Positions 6,724 to 15,345 are shown, numbered from the stretch's first letter. The stretch: 64,000 bases of DNA from an uncultured Prevotella sp. (GCA_946403845.1 CAMJBL010000010.1:1-64000); one strand, 5' to 3'. The notes: generated by a model not told the origin, from the letters alone. Translations and numbers: made by a program.

Positions 6724-8385
6724 TCATTTCATGCTGGCGAGCCACTCGCTGGGGGTGAGGCCGGTGATGGTTTTGAAGACACGGTAGAAGGTGGTGTCGT
6801 TGGCGAAACCTGACTCCTGGCCTACCTGCGACATCTTCATGTCGGATTGTTCACGCATTAGTTGCTGAGCGTAAGCCACGCGGTAGCTATTTACAAACTG
6901 CGCGAAAGAGCATCCTTTGAAAGTGTTGATGCAAGCTGACAACTCGCTTTGGCGGACACCGAGCTGTGAGGCAATGTCTAACATCTTCAGATCGCTGTTG
7001 AGATAAGGTCGCTTTTTCTCCATCAGTTGAGTAATCTGCTGCATGAGCAAGACATTGGCTTCTGGGGCTTCTGACTCGATGGAATGGGCTTTTTTATGTC
7101 TCCGACGGAAGAAAAGGATGAGGCAGATGGTTGTGACAATGGCAAGGGCCAGAACGATCCACAGAATCAGGTGGACAGCTCCTTGACTCGGTGCCTCGGA
7201 GGCTGGACGACCTAAGCGATAGCACAGGACTGAGGGCAGGGGATTGAAATTGCTGTGCGTGGCATTGATGCCTCCAACGATATAGAGGTCGCCATCAGGG
7301 GATATGACGGGCTGGTAACAGCCGGCATCGGGCATCGGGTCGGTATAGTAGACTGTCAGATTTGCTGGTTCAGCGGCATAGTCGATAGCGAGGATGAACT
7401 GTCGGCAGTCGGCATTGGTACCTATCAGATAGCCTCGGTGAGCCTGACGGTCGACGAGGATGGAACCCAACCAGTTGATTGGTCCCCAAGCGCTTTTCGT
7501 TGGAATCGGACAAACAGTGGGCAGGAGCGTGAAGACCGTGTCGCGCACTTGGGCAATGGCCACCTGGCCCTCGCTGTTCATCAGAGGCATGAGGTAAGCG
7601 TAGTCGCTTTCCGAGGCATCGCCAATGAAACTGTCTTCGCTATTGATGTCGTTGTGAGCATAGAGAGGGATCCATGTCTCGAAGAGTGGCACGGTGAAGG
7701 GCTCGCCTTTCAGACGGTCGACGATGGGCACAGTAATGGTATCGCCACGATCGCTGATGCTCGAAAGGATCATGACATTATCCTTGGCTGTACGGAAAAT
7801 GTAGGAATGGCTGCGTGGCTGGGCCACCTCCTTGACAAACGAGAAGGTGTTGGTGAGGGTATCGTAGATCTCGATGCCGTCTTTGGTGTACCAGTTGCCG
7901 GCAATGACCACCCGTCCGCTATCCAATTCGATGCCCGTGCTGTGGAAACGTTTCCTGTCGAGACAACCATAGTTGCTGAAGGTATGGGTATCCGGATTGT
8001 AGACTTCTGTTTCAAAACTCTGTCCGATGCCAAGGTTCTGAGTACCTCCGCCGCCCAGAAGCAGTTTACCCGAAGAGAGCCTGACGCAGAGGCCGTAGTC
8101 GTGGTTATAGGTCATGGGTATCTGGTGCCACTTGCCATCGCTGTAGTACTCTGCCGTAGGTGTCATGACAAAGCCGGTGGTATGACCGCCGAAGATGGTG
8201 AGTTCTCCATTCTTGCAGAAGAGGGCGAGATTGCTATGGCGCGGGATATTCAGCTCGGGCAGCCGCTCGGCCTCGATCTTCACCATGACTGCTTCTTCTT
8301 CGGCATACCCCATATCGGTCAGCAACATGCAAAGTATCCACAATATGATCCTTCTGTTTATCACTAAAGTGCTTTTTTTATCCAT
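6724..8385 (-). CDS. Membrane-bound one-component regulator: Kelch-like propeller, TM helix, AraC domain
   Basis: A 553-residue protein. An N-terminal hydrophobic segment (about 10-28) precedes a periplasmic region (about 30-395) with Kelch/galactose-oxidase-type repeats: ELTIFGGHTTGF, KLLLGGGG and RVVIAGNW, each followed by a YxDxxxxW/F-type turn. One TM helix (about 398-425, ending FFRRRHKK) leads to an AraC HTH domain (about 450-553: LNSDLKMLDIASQLGVRQSELS, then SGFANDTTFYRVFKTITGLTPSEW). This resembles hybrid two-component sensors cut down to sensor and DNA-binding parts, with no histidine kinase or receiver. Its start overlaps the HU-like gene by 22 nt, implying coupled translation. A paralogue lies at 11747-13396. 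The ligand is unknown; a glycan is plausible. Confidence 0.85.
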   Translation of the reverse strand: MDKKSTLVINRRIILWILCMLLTDMGYAEEEAVMVKIEAERLPELNIPRHSNLALFCKNGELTIFGGHTTGFVMTPTAEYYSDGKWHQIPMTYNHDYGLCVRLSSGKLLLGGGGTQNLGIGQSFETEVYNPDTHTFSNYGCLDRKRFHSTGIELDSGRVVIAGNWYTKDGIEIYDTLTNTFSFVKEVAQPRSHSYIFRTAKDNVMILSSISDRGDTITVPIVDRLKGEPFTVPLFETWIPLYAHNDINSEDSFIGDASESDYAYLMPLMNSEGQVAIAQVRDTVFTLLPTVCPIPTKSAWGPINWLGSILVDRQAHRGYLIGTNADCRQFILAIDYAAEPANLTVYYTDPMPDAGCYQPVISPDGDLYIVGGINATHSNFNPLPSVLCYRLGRPASEAPSQGAVHLILWIVLALAIVTTICLILFFRRRHKKAHSIESEAPEANVLLMQQITQLMEKKRPYLNSDLKMLDIASQLGVRQSELSACINTFKGCSFAQFVNSYRVAYAQQLMREQSDMKMSQVGQESGFANDTTFYRVFKTITGLTPSEWLASMK

Positions 8386-9032
8386 ATTTTATGCGAGCCC
8401 ATTCCACGAACAGTGATGCCGGAATTGACATCGGCCACGATTTCGCTGAGGTCCTTGGAGGCTGAGCTTTTGGACTGCCTGGTTGCCACGGCATAATCGG
8501 AAAGCGTCATATATCCATATGAGCTAATAATTTCCTTTGCCTTTGCCAGACGCTCTTCGCGACTGTACGGACTCGACTTTGGAACTTCAACCTCTACGCC
8601 AACGCGGTTGAAAGACGTCTGCCTATTCATTTCCCTCAGCAAGTCTGGGTCGGGCTTGAAATTGATACCTTTGATACACACATGCCTGTAATTCAGTTTG
8701 GGATCGTCAAAGTCCTCATTATCCTCCTGTCGCATCATTTCTACTTCTTCTGAAGGCGAGGAGGTGTCGAATCCCAAGGACAAGGAGAACGTCCCCAATC
8801 CGTCGATCTTCATGGTGTGCCCTAAAGGCAACCAACACATCAGCGCCTCTGACAACGCACTGAAAACAGACCGTATAACCCCTTCACCAAGGGTTCCATT
8901 GAACATGCGCATGTTAGACATGACCCTCTCATAGTCTAAATGCGAGGAGAATTTTATTTTCGGATAAACGACAGACTTACCTTCTGTCATATCTCCGGGT
9001 AGTTCTTTTAATACATAGTTTCCCTTCAACAT
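8364..9032 (-). CDS. HU-HIG family DNA-binding protein with winged-helix-like tail
   Basis: A 222-residue cytoplasmic protein. Residues about 1-125 match the Bacteroidota HU/IHF-like (HU-HIG) group, with LGEGVIRSVFSALSEAL and the core GHTMKIDGLGTFSLSLGF. A longer tail (about 155-222: ERLAKAKEIISSYGYMTLSDYAVATRQSKSSASKDLSEI) looks like a small winged-helix domain, which most HU proteins lack. Its last 22 nt overlap the start of the Kelch-AraC gene, so the two are almost certainly co-transcribed and translationally coupled. It may bend DNA at the regulator's operators (inference). Four 21-bp repeats lie 146-229 bp upstream. Confidence 0.8.
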   Translation of the reverse strand: MLKGNYVLKELPGDMTEGKSVVYPKIKFSSHLDYERVMSNMRMFNGTLGEGVIRSVFSALSEALMCWLPLGHTMKIDGLGTFSLSLGFDTSSPSEEVEMMRQEDNEDFDDPKLNYRHVCIKGINFKPDPDLLREMNRQTSFNRVGVEVEVPKSSPYSREERLAKAKEIISSYGYMTLSDYAVATRQSKSSASKDLSEIVADVNSGITVRGMGSHKIWIKKAL

Positions 9033-9177
9033 AATTGTTATTTTTAGATTACACCTTTATTTTTATTATTGCATTTAACGCCTTTTCCTTATTTTCTTAC
9101 TTACTATTCTTTATTCTCTTACCTGCCTTTGTTTGCTGACAGCCTTACAAAAGTGAATTTTCTTCATTACTTTTTTC

Positions 9178-9261
9178 ATTTGCCGGCCTAAAACGTACGT
9201 TCTACGCCCTGAAATCTGCATTCTACGCCCCGAAATTTACATCCAAGGCCGTTGAATTTAA
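9178..9261. promoter_or_regulatory. Four tandem 21-bp repeats upstream of the HU/Kelch-AraC operon
   Basis: Contiguous 21-bp units occupy 9178-9198, 9199-9219, 9220-9240 and 9241-9261. The two central copies agree best (core TTCTACGCCC followed by GAAAT); the outer two are degenerate. A 21-bp period is two helical turns, the usual spacing of AraC-family direct half-sites, so an operator is likely. The remaining 9033-9492 region is AT-rich, with the terminator at 9424 and no gene or clear -7 box seen. Confidence 0.6.
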
Positions 9262-9408
9262 AATATATCGATGCAAAAATACATTTATTTTTCGAACCTA
9301 CCAAATTTCACGGGAAGATTTTAAAAAAAAACAATTCTAAAAATTTTCGGTTTGTGTTAAGTATATTACAATTTTTCGCGTTGCGTATTTTCTCCAGCAC
9401 ATCAGGCC

Positions 9409-9443
9409 ATTACACGAAAACAGGAGCGACATTGCTGCCGCTC
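9409..9443 (-). terminator. Terminator-like hairpin in a 35-bp dispersed repeat (copy 2)
   Basis: GAGCG (9424-9428) pairs with CGCTC (9439-9443); on the minus strand a CTGTTTTCG stretch follows. It lies about 50 nt after the LRR adhesin stop codon and is identical over 35 bp to 2430-2464. Confidence 0.5.
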
Positions 9444-9492
9444 TCGCTTATACATACCAGGCCAAACCTGCTACTATAAGTCTAGCCTTGGG

Positions 9493-11646
9493 CTACTTCT
9501 TAAGGAAGACCTTTTTGCCGTTGAGGATATACAAACCCTTCTGAACTGCTTGTCCGTTGACACGCTGGCCTTTGAGGTTGTAAGCCTTACTGTCAAGAGT
9601 ACCATCGATGGTGATGCCGTTGATGCCTGACTCGATATTGAAGAACTCTTTCCACACATCAGCGGCCTTGTAACTCTCAATACTCTCAGCAGGAACGTAC
9701 AGTTTACAGGTTTGTTTGTCTGTCGTACTAAACACATGGCTTCCGCATGTCGGAGGTGTGACTGCCTCACAAGTGATGGAGTTGAGCGATGAACAGCCGG
9801 AGAGTGCGAAGTTTCCAATTTTGGTCAGATTCTTGGGTAGCGAAATGGTTGTCAGCCCACTATCCATGAATTCGTTAACGGGTAACTCTGTGACATATTC
9901 ACCCACAAAGACCTCCTTCAAAGTCTTAATTCCGCTGAAGGCTCCGGCTCTATAACCAGCCCAGCCCGTCTCCGGATGATTGATGGGTCTGCCCACATAG
10001 ACTTTTTCCAAGGGCCTTTCTGTAAAGTATCCTGACCCACCGGCTTCGCCATGAGTCAAATGAAGCTCATTGGGGCCGTCCTCCAAAATGAGTTCCTTTA
10101 GAGAGGAGCAAGCTGTAAATGCCGCAAGGCCTAATGATCCGACGCCGGCAGGAATGGTCAGACTCTTAATCCTCTCGCACGTTCCGAATGCATATTCATC
10201 GATCATTGTGAGGGTCGACGGGAACGCAATGTTCTCCAACTCCTTGCAGTATTCAAAGGCCCTTACTCCTATGGTGGTAAGTCCTTCTGGCAGATTGATG
10301 GTCTGCAGTTTCTCGCATTTATAGAACGCTTTTTCTGCCAAAGATGTGACGGTTCCGTTTACTGTAACCTTTTTGAGTGAAGAGCACAGTATAAACTCGA
10401 AGGGTTGGATTTCCGTAACACTTTCGCCGAATGTCACCTCTTCCAGCGTCGTACAACGACCAAAAGCACTCAAATCATAGTAGATGTACCATCCCCAGTC
10501 TTTCTGCCTAGGATAACGATAAGGACGACCAATGTAGACCGATTTGATAGGCTGCCAAGTGAACATACCTGATTCTGCCGAAGAACTTCCGACACCAAGT
10601 TTCAGTACATTCGTACCATCTTCAAAGACCACTTTCTCCAATGCAGAACAGCCATCGAAAGCAGTGTTGTAGATGGTATCGACACTGGCGGGAATGATGA
10701 GTTCCTTCAATGCCGTACAGCCGTTGAAAGCGGAGTATTCTATCTGCTAGAGGGTTTTGGGGAGTTTTACCGACGGTATGTCCGTACATTGGTCAAAGGC
10801 ATATTCTCTGATACCGGTTACCGTGTATCCGTTGTAAGTTTCAGGAATTACAATGTCACCGTGATAGCCGCCTCTAATTCGCTCCCACGTGCCATCAGGA
10901 TACATTTTGATGCGATAAGACACCTTTGCCGTCTTCGTGGCATCGTCAAGGACGTATTCCAAACCAGATGTTCCCTCTGATGGGTCGCCATCGTCGCTGG
11001 AAGAGTTTTTCGGCTCATAGGTGATATCGTCGATCATGAGCCCAAAGATGTCGTATGAGATATGGCGAATAGCGAAATACTTAGCGCCTGCGGGCAGAGT
11101 GACGCTTACCTCATGCCATTCCGTACTCTCTATCTCATGCGCTGAGCCTACAATGCCGAAATTGTTGGGAGCAGTATTATCGGTTGAGGAAATCAGCACC
11201 TCGTATTTCTCTGGACCGTATTTGGTTGACACCGACTTGACCCAGAAGGTGATGGTCTGTGCCGATCCTGAGAGTTCGGGAGATATTAACCAATGGTCCG
11301 TAGTAGCTGGCACATGGTTTTCTACTGGACAAACAGACAACATACATTGCTGTCCACTACGCGAACCACTTCCGTATGGAGGATCTGTCTTGGTAAAATT
11401 GAAAGGTATCCATGCTGATACCAGATACTCATTCGTAAATTCATTGCTTTCGAGACCATATACGGGCATAGCGTTTCCATCGTAGACTGTCCATTCGCCA
11501 AAGGCACCTGTATGCTGGGTAGCAGTAATGCCTCCAAGTCCAAAAGCAGGAAAGACGGATTCGTTATCAAATGTCTCTGTTACGGCCCCGTAAACTCCTA
11601 TGGCTATTGCCACATGAAGCATTAAAAAGGTAATCAATCTTTTCAT
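9493..11646 (-). pseudogene. BspA-like leucine-rich-repeat surface protein interrupted by an in-frame TAG
   Basis: The coding frame runs from ATG 11646 to 9493 and is broken only by TAG at 10747-10749. The frame is identical on both sides (KLPKTL-stop-QIEYSAFNGCTALKELII), so the intact product would be about 717 residues. Order: signal peptide (1-20); a jelly-roll, cleaved-adhesin-like module (about 22-210, WLISPELSG...DDITYEP); then repeated LRR_5 units (AFxxCxxLxxIxLPxxVTxIGxxAFxxC) from about 275; and a T9SS-like tail ([29 protein letters not shown]). BspA-type proteins act as adhesins. A CAG-to-TAG transition would explain the stop. Sequencing error or suppression are alternatives. A -7 box (11678-11685) with AraC-type half-sites lies upstream. 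Confidence 0.85.
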
Positions 11647-11677
11647 AATCTTCGTTTTTTGGATTAGTAATCTGCGA

Positions 11678-11685
11678 CAAAGATA
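11678..11685 (-). promoter_or_regulatory. -7 box of the LRR adhesin gene
   Basis: TATCTTTG on the minus strand, 31 nt before the ATG at 11646. A GACTAAC half-site begins 21 bp upstream of it, against the expected -33 region, which suits an AraC-type activator contacting RNA polymerase. Confidence 0.65.
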
Positions 11686-11705
11686 TGAAAAAGAACTGAA
11701 AGATG

Positions 11706-11759
11706 GACTAACAAATTTTGCAAATCGACTAACACTGCAAAAAATGTTAGTCGATTTTA
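11706..11759 (-). promoter_or_regulatory. Putative AraC-type operator, copy 2
   Basis: GACTAAC at 11706-11712 and 11727-11733 (exactly 21 bp apart), with the inverted GTTAGTC at 11746-11752. The distal inverted arm doubles as the last codons and stop of the upstream Kelch-AraC gene. Core sequence, 12-nt spacer and distance to the -7 box match the copy at 6658-6712. Confidence 0.7.
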
Positions 11760-13396
11760 GCCTTCCACTCGTTGGGTGTCATGCCGGTGACGGCCTTGAA
11801 AATGCGGAAGAAGGTGGTTTCGTTGGCAAAGCCGGAACTAAGGAAGACTTCAGAAATCTTTATGTCGGGCTGCTGACGCATCAGCTGCTTGGCATGGTCG
11901 ATACGATAGGCATTGATGAAGTTGGCGAAGGTGCTGCCAGTGGAATTCCTAATGCAGTCGGAGAGGGTGCGGCTGTTGACGCCGAGCCTGTCGGCCAGGT
12001 CAGACACCTTCAGTTCGCTGCTTAGGTAGGGCTTCTCCTGCTCCATGAGTTGGACGACACGCTGCATGAGCTCGTCGTCGATGACAGGCTGTGGCTCAGA
12101 CTGTGGCTCAAACGTCGATGACCGTCTCTTCCACAGCATGATGCCCATTAAGATGAAGGCAATTGCGGCTAAGGCGAGTAGGGCCCATAGCCAATAATCA
12201 TTACCTGACGCAGATGTCGCCTGATCGTCGGTGCTGAGATGTAACAGCCATACTTGGGCAGAGGGGTAGAAATTGAAGTTGGGCTTGGTTACCTGCTTGA
12301 TGCCCGTCAGCATGAGGTCGCCCTCCTCGGTCATGACGGGGATGGTAATGGTGATGCCATCTGTCAACGGGTCGGTATAGAAGAGCACGAACTGAGCGGG
12401 CCTCTTGGCATAGTCGATGCAGAGCGCATATTGCCGGCCTGTGCTGTCGCATCCCATCACATAGCCACGATGGTGCAGGCTGTCGGCATAGACGGGGGTG
12501 TAATAACTGATCTTGCCCCATTGGCTGGCCATCGGAATGGTCTGGTCGGTCACCAAGAGCGAGAAAACGGTATCTCGAACCTCGGTGATAGCCATCTGGC
12601 CATCCTTGTCTTGTACGGGCATGAGGTAGGTATTGTCGCCTATGAAGCTGTCGTCGCTATGCACCGCCAGGTCATATTGCAGGGGGCGCCAAGTGTCGAA
12701 CAAAGGTGCGTGGAAGGGCTCGCCTTTCATGCGCTCGACGATGAGGCTGTCGATGGGCTGACCCTTTGTGTCGTAGCCGCCCACCACCAGCACATCACCA
12801 TCGGAGGTGTGGAAGAGATGGGGCAGATAACGGGGTTGCCGGATGGCTTTGACATGTGAGAACGAGGTTTGACCGTCGAAGCATTCCATACCGTCGTCGG
12901 CATACCAATTGCCTGTGATCAATACCTTGCCGCTATCCAATTCTATGGCCGCTGCCGAGGCACGTTTTTGGTCCAGACATCCGAAGCCGTCGAAATGATG
13001 CGTAGTGGGGTCGTACATCTCGACTTCATGGCTCTGGCTGATGCCGAGATTGTCCTTGAAGCCGCCTGCCAGGAGCACCTTGCCTGACTTAAGGGCCACG
13101 GAAAAGCCGCCGTCGTGGGCATAGACCGTCTGGAGCTGATGCCACTTGCCATCCTTGAAATACTCTGCCGTGGGTGTCAGCACGAAACCGGAGGTATGTC
13201 CGCCCACAAGCGTCACCTCGCCATTCGCGATGAAGGCCGAATGGCCGCTGCGGGGGATGTTCAGATCGGACAGGCGTTCAGCCTCAACCCTTACGATGGG
13301 GCATCCGGCCTGCTCTGTCGGAACGGCTTCTTGGGCCTGCACCGACGAGGTCGGCAGCAGGCCAAGCATCCAAAGTATGGTCGTCCTATTTATCAA
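11747..13396 (-). CDS. Membrane-bound Kelch-TM-AraC regulator (paralogue 2)
   Basis: A 549-residue paralogue of the regulator at 6724-8385, with the same order: N-terminal hydrophobic segment, Kelch-like propeller (EVTLVGGHTSGF, KVLLAGGF, KVLITGNW, DVLVVGGYD), TM helix near residues 395-420 (WLWALLALAAIAFILMGIML) and C-terminal AraC HTH (LSSELKVSDLADRLGVNSRTLS...SGFANETTFFRIFKAVTGMTPNEW). Aligning with the paralogue puts the start at TTG 13396; no in-frame ATG lies between it and the upstream GH43 stop. GH43 ends 18 nt upstream in the same frame, so the two probably share a transcript. The likely target is the LRR adhesin promoter directly downstream (inference). Confidence 0.83.
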   Translation of the reverse strand: MINRTTILWMLGLLPTSSVQAQEAVPTEQAGCPIVRVEAERLSDLNIPRSGHSAFIANGEVTLVGGHTSGFVLTPTAEYFKDGKWHQLQTVYAHDGGFSVALKSGKVLLAGGFKDNLGISQSHEVEMYDPTTHHFDGFGCLDQKRASAAAIELDSGKVLITGNWYADDGMECFDGQTSFSHVKAIRQPRYLPHLFHTSDGDVLVVGGYDTKGQPIDSLIVERMKGEPFHAPLFDTWRPLQYDLAVHSDDSFIGDNTYLMPVQDKDGQMAITEVRDTVFSLLVTDQTIPMASQWGKISYYTPVYADSLHHRGYVMGCDSTGRQYALCIDYAKRPAQFVLFYTDPLTDGITITIPVMTEEGDLMLTGIKQVTKPNFNFYPSAQVWLLHLSTDDQATSASGNDYWLWALLALAAIAFILMGIMLWKRRSSTFEPQSEPQPVIDDELMQRVVQLMEQEKPYLSSELKVSDLADRLGVNSRTLSDCIRNSTGSTFANFINAYRIDHAKQLMRQQPDIKISEVFLSSGFANETTFFRIFKAVTGMTPNEWKAKID

Positions 13397-13414
13397 TTTC
13401 CACCTTATTGATCA

Positions 13415-15148
13415 TCAGAAGCGCTTGCGGGTGCGGGTGTTGCCGTTGGCATCCTGATACTGCTCGATGACGAGACCCTTGCTGGAAGCATTGGAGAGGC
13501 GACGGCCGTTGAGGTCGTAGCGGGCTGCGGGCTCGGCAGTGGCATCGGGAATGGCGGTGATGGCACTGGGAGCGGTCTCATAGAACTGCCAGGCATCGAA
13601 CTGCACATTCTCGGCATGCGTGAATACGAGGAAGAGGAATTGGAAGGTGCCTTTGAAAACAGCCGGATCGAGCTCCATCACATGGTCTTCCCAGTCGGTG
13701 GACGAGAATTCCATCGTAGCGATGGGAGCACTCTTGCTGGCCTTACGAATCTCGAAGGTGCCGGTGCCCTTGGTCCTGAAGAGGAACGATCTGGCACCCG
13801 TCTCGCCGAAGTCGACATTGCGCAGCGACGTCCACGAACCTGCCTTCATCTTGATGTACATATTCTCGGAGGCATCGTTGCCCATCGTGTTCTTCGAGGT
13901 GATGGTCTTGATGTTCTTGAAGTCATCGTAGCCAACACCACCGCAGGAAGCCATCGTCTCGGCCTGCTGGAGCTCGTAGGGGTTCAAGGGCTTGAGGGGG
14001 GCGGGGCCCTTCGTGGTCAGCGTCACCTTGCTGATGGTCTGCGTGGCCTCGTCGACAGTGGCCTGATCAATACAGATGGAGCGATAGGTGGAGGCGTTGG
14101 AATCGACAGCCTTGGCATTCTTCATGCCCTCCAGCAAACCACCGTTGTGGTAGATGTGATAATAGTTGCCCTGATACTTGTGCAGGTGGGAGTGGTTGTT
14201 GGGCGACGAGCCGGGATGGGGACCTATGACACCCTTGTATTTCCAGGTATCGGGATTCGTAGGATCGTCGTTGACCATATAGCACATGGTGCACTTGTCG
14301 GGTTTCGAAATAGTGATGTTCTGCTCCTGCTTGTATTTGTTCCAATCGGCATCCTTACGATCTGCCCAGTTGGAGCAATAGGTATATACGAACTTACCAT
14401 CGAGGAGGTTCAGTTCGCTGGCCTCGAAGTGATAGGGTGCGGGAATCTTGATGGCACTGCCGTCGAGTTCGATCATCGAGGGCTTCAGCTTGACGATACG
14501 GGCATTATTCGGCTGGATATCGGTGCCTTTCTCGTTGGGATCGCCACCGCCGAAGGAGAGCCAGCCCGTGCCGTTCTCGTCGATCATCACACCGGGGTCG
14601 AAGATCCAGTTACAGGGCAGCGCACCTGGGGTGTCGCGATTGATCAGCGACGCCTTGAGGGGTGATTTCCAGGGGCCTATCGGCGAATCGGCTGTCAGCA
14701 CACCGACACCGTGACTGGTGTTGGCAAAGTAAAGGAAAAACTCCTCTTTGCCATCCTCGGTAGTGCGCCAGGTGACCGACGGTGCCCAGGAGTTCATAAA
14801 GCCCTTGTACCAGGGATTGCCCGTCCACGAGGAACAGAGCTTGGCCACGTCGATGGTGCCGTGGAAGGTCCAGTTGACCAGATCGTCGGTTGAGAAGACC
14901 ACCAGCGACTTGATCTTACCATAACTATTTTCGCCTCCCTTGCCGTTGGCAACGAATTCCTGACTGTCGTTGGAACCGTAGACATACAGGCGCCCGTTGT
15001 ACTCGAGGGCGGTGGGGTCGGCACAGAATACGCAGCCGCTGATAGGGTTGGCATTGCCCGTGGCTTTGAAGTTCGTGGCGACGGTTGCCTGGGCGTTTAA
15101 CTTAAGGCTCATGGCCATTAGAATAACTAAAGTAAAAATCTGTTTCAT
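13415..15148 (-). CDS. GH43 arabinofuranosidase/xylosidase with CBM6-like domain and T9SS-like tail
   Basis: A 577-residue secreted enzyme when started at ATG 15148 (signal peptide MKQIFTLVILMAMSLKLNAQA); the open frame extends upstream but would run through the promoter. The five-blade GH43 domain (about 35-345) shows the three acidic catalytic positions: Asp44 (CADPTAL), Asp184 (FDPGVM) and Glu242 (FEASEL). A CBM6-like beta-sandwich follows (about 400-525: ENMYIKMKAGSWTSLRNVDFGETG). The tail is YDLNGRRL...RTRKRF. Family members release arabinofuranose or xylose from arabinoxylan; the subfamily is not certain. It has a TACCTTTG box at 15171, and the Kelch-AraC regulator follows within 18 nt. 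Confidence 0.87.
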   Translation of the reverse strand: MKQIFTLVILMAMSLKLNAQATVATNFKATGNANPISGCVFCADPTALEYNGRLYVYGSNDSQEFVANGKGGENSYGKIKSLVVFSTDDLVNWTFHGTIDVAKLCSSWTGNPWYKGFMNSWAPSVTWRTTEDGKEEFFLYFANTSHGVGVLTADSPIGPWKSPLKASLINRDTPGALPCNWIFDPGVMIDENGTGWLSFGGGDPNEKGTDIQPNNARIVKLKPSMIELDGSAIKIPAPYHFEASELNLLDGKFVYTYCSNWADRKDADWNKYKQEQNITISKPDKCTMCYMVNDDPTNPDTWKYKGVIGPHPGSSPNNHSHLHKYQGNYYHIYHNGGLLEGMKNAKAVDSNASTYRSICIDQATVDEATQTISKVTLTTKGPAPLKPLNPYELQQAETMASCGGVGYDDFKNIKTITSKNTMGNDASENMYIKMKAGSWTSLRNVDFGETGARSFLFRTKGTGTFEIRKASKSAPIATMEFSSTDWEDHVMELDPAVFKGTFQFLFLVFTHAENVQFDAWQFYETAPSAITAIPDATAEPAARYDLNGRRLSNASSKGLVIEQYQDANGNTRTRKRF

Positions 15149-15170
15149 ATTTGGTTTTGTTAATTTGGTG

Positions 15171-15178
15171 CAAAGGTA
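15171..15178 (-). promoter_or_regulatory. -7 box of the GH43 gene
   Basis: TACCTTTG on the minus strand, 22 nt before ATG 15148. Inverted TTTCGGAT/ATCCGAAA motifs (about 15204 and 15290) lie in the divergent region shared with the SLC13 gene. Confidence 0.65.
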
Positions 15179-15303
15179 CGCATTATTCTCGGAACGACCA
15201 AATGTTTTCGGATTATTTGCAAAGTCCACTTGACAATCGTCCCTGACACTCATGATGTTAGGGGAGTTTTCGTGTATTTATACACTCATTATCCGAAATT
15301 TTG

Positions 15304-15331
15304 TTTATAGTTTATAGTTTATAGTTTATAG
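15304..15331 (+). repeat. Four perfect TTTATAG heptads in the SLC13 promoter
   Basis: Four contiguous copies of TTTATAG end 6 nt before the TAACTTTG -7 box (15338-15345). They occupy the -33 region, so copy-number slippage would change promoter spacing. The same heptad, inverted, recurs at 30521-30548. Confidence 0.8.
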
Positions 15332-15337
15332 TTTTTG

Positions 15338-15345
15338 TAACTTTG
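15338..15345 (+). promoter_or_regulatory. -7 box of the SLC13 transporter gene
   Basis: TAACTTTG, 35 nt before ATG 15381, directly downstream of the heptad array. Confidence 0.65.

Noticed and set aside
7255..8367. 370-codon plus-strand frame
   Set aside because: It is a shadow of the Kelch-AraC gene on the minus strand, with no promoter, signal or known motif.
10747..10749. TAG read as glutamine by a recoded genetic code
   Set aside because: Other genes end normally in TAG (for example the HU-HIG gene and the phosphoesterase gene), so general recoding is not supported.
13616..14665. 349-codon plus-strand frame
   Set aside because: It is antisense to the GH43 gene, whose catalytic motifs are intact; it reflects codon bias.
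15304..15331. Possible CRISPR-like array
   Set aside because: The units are contiguous 7-mers without spacers and there are no cas genes.
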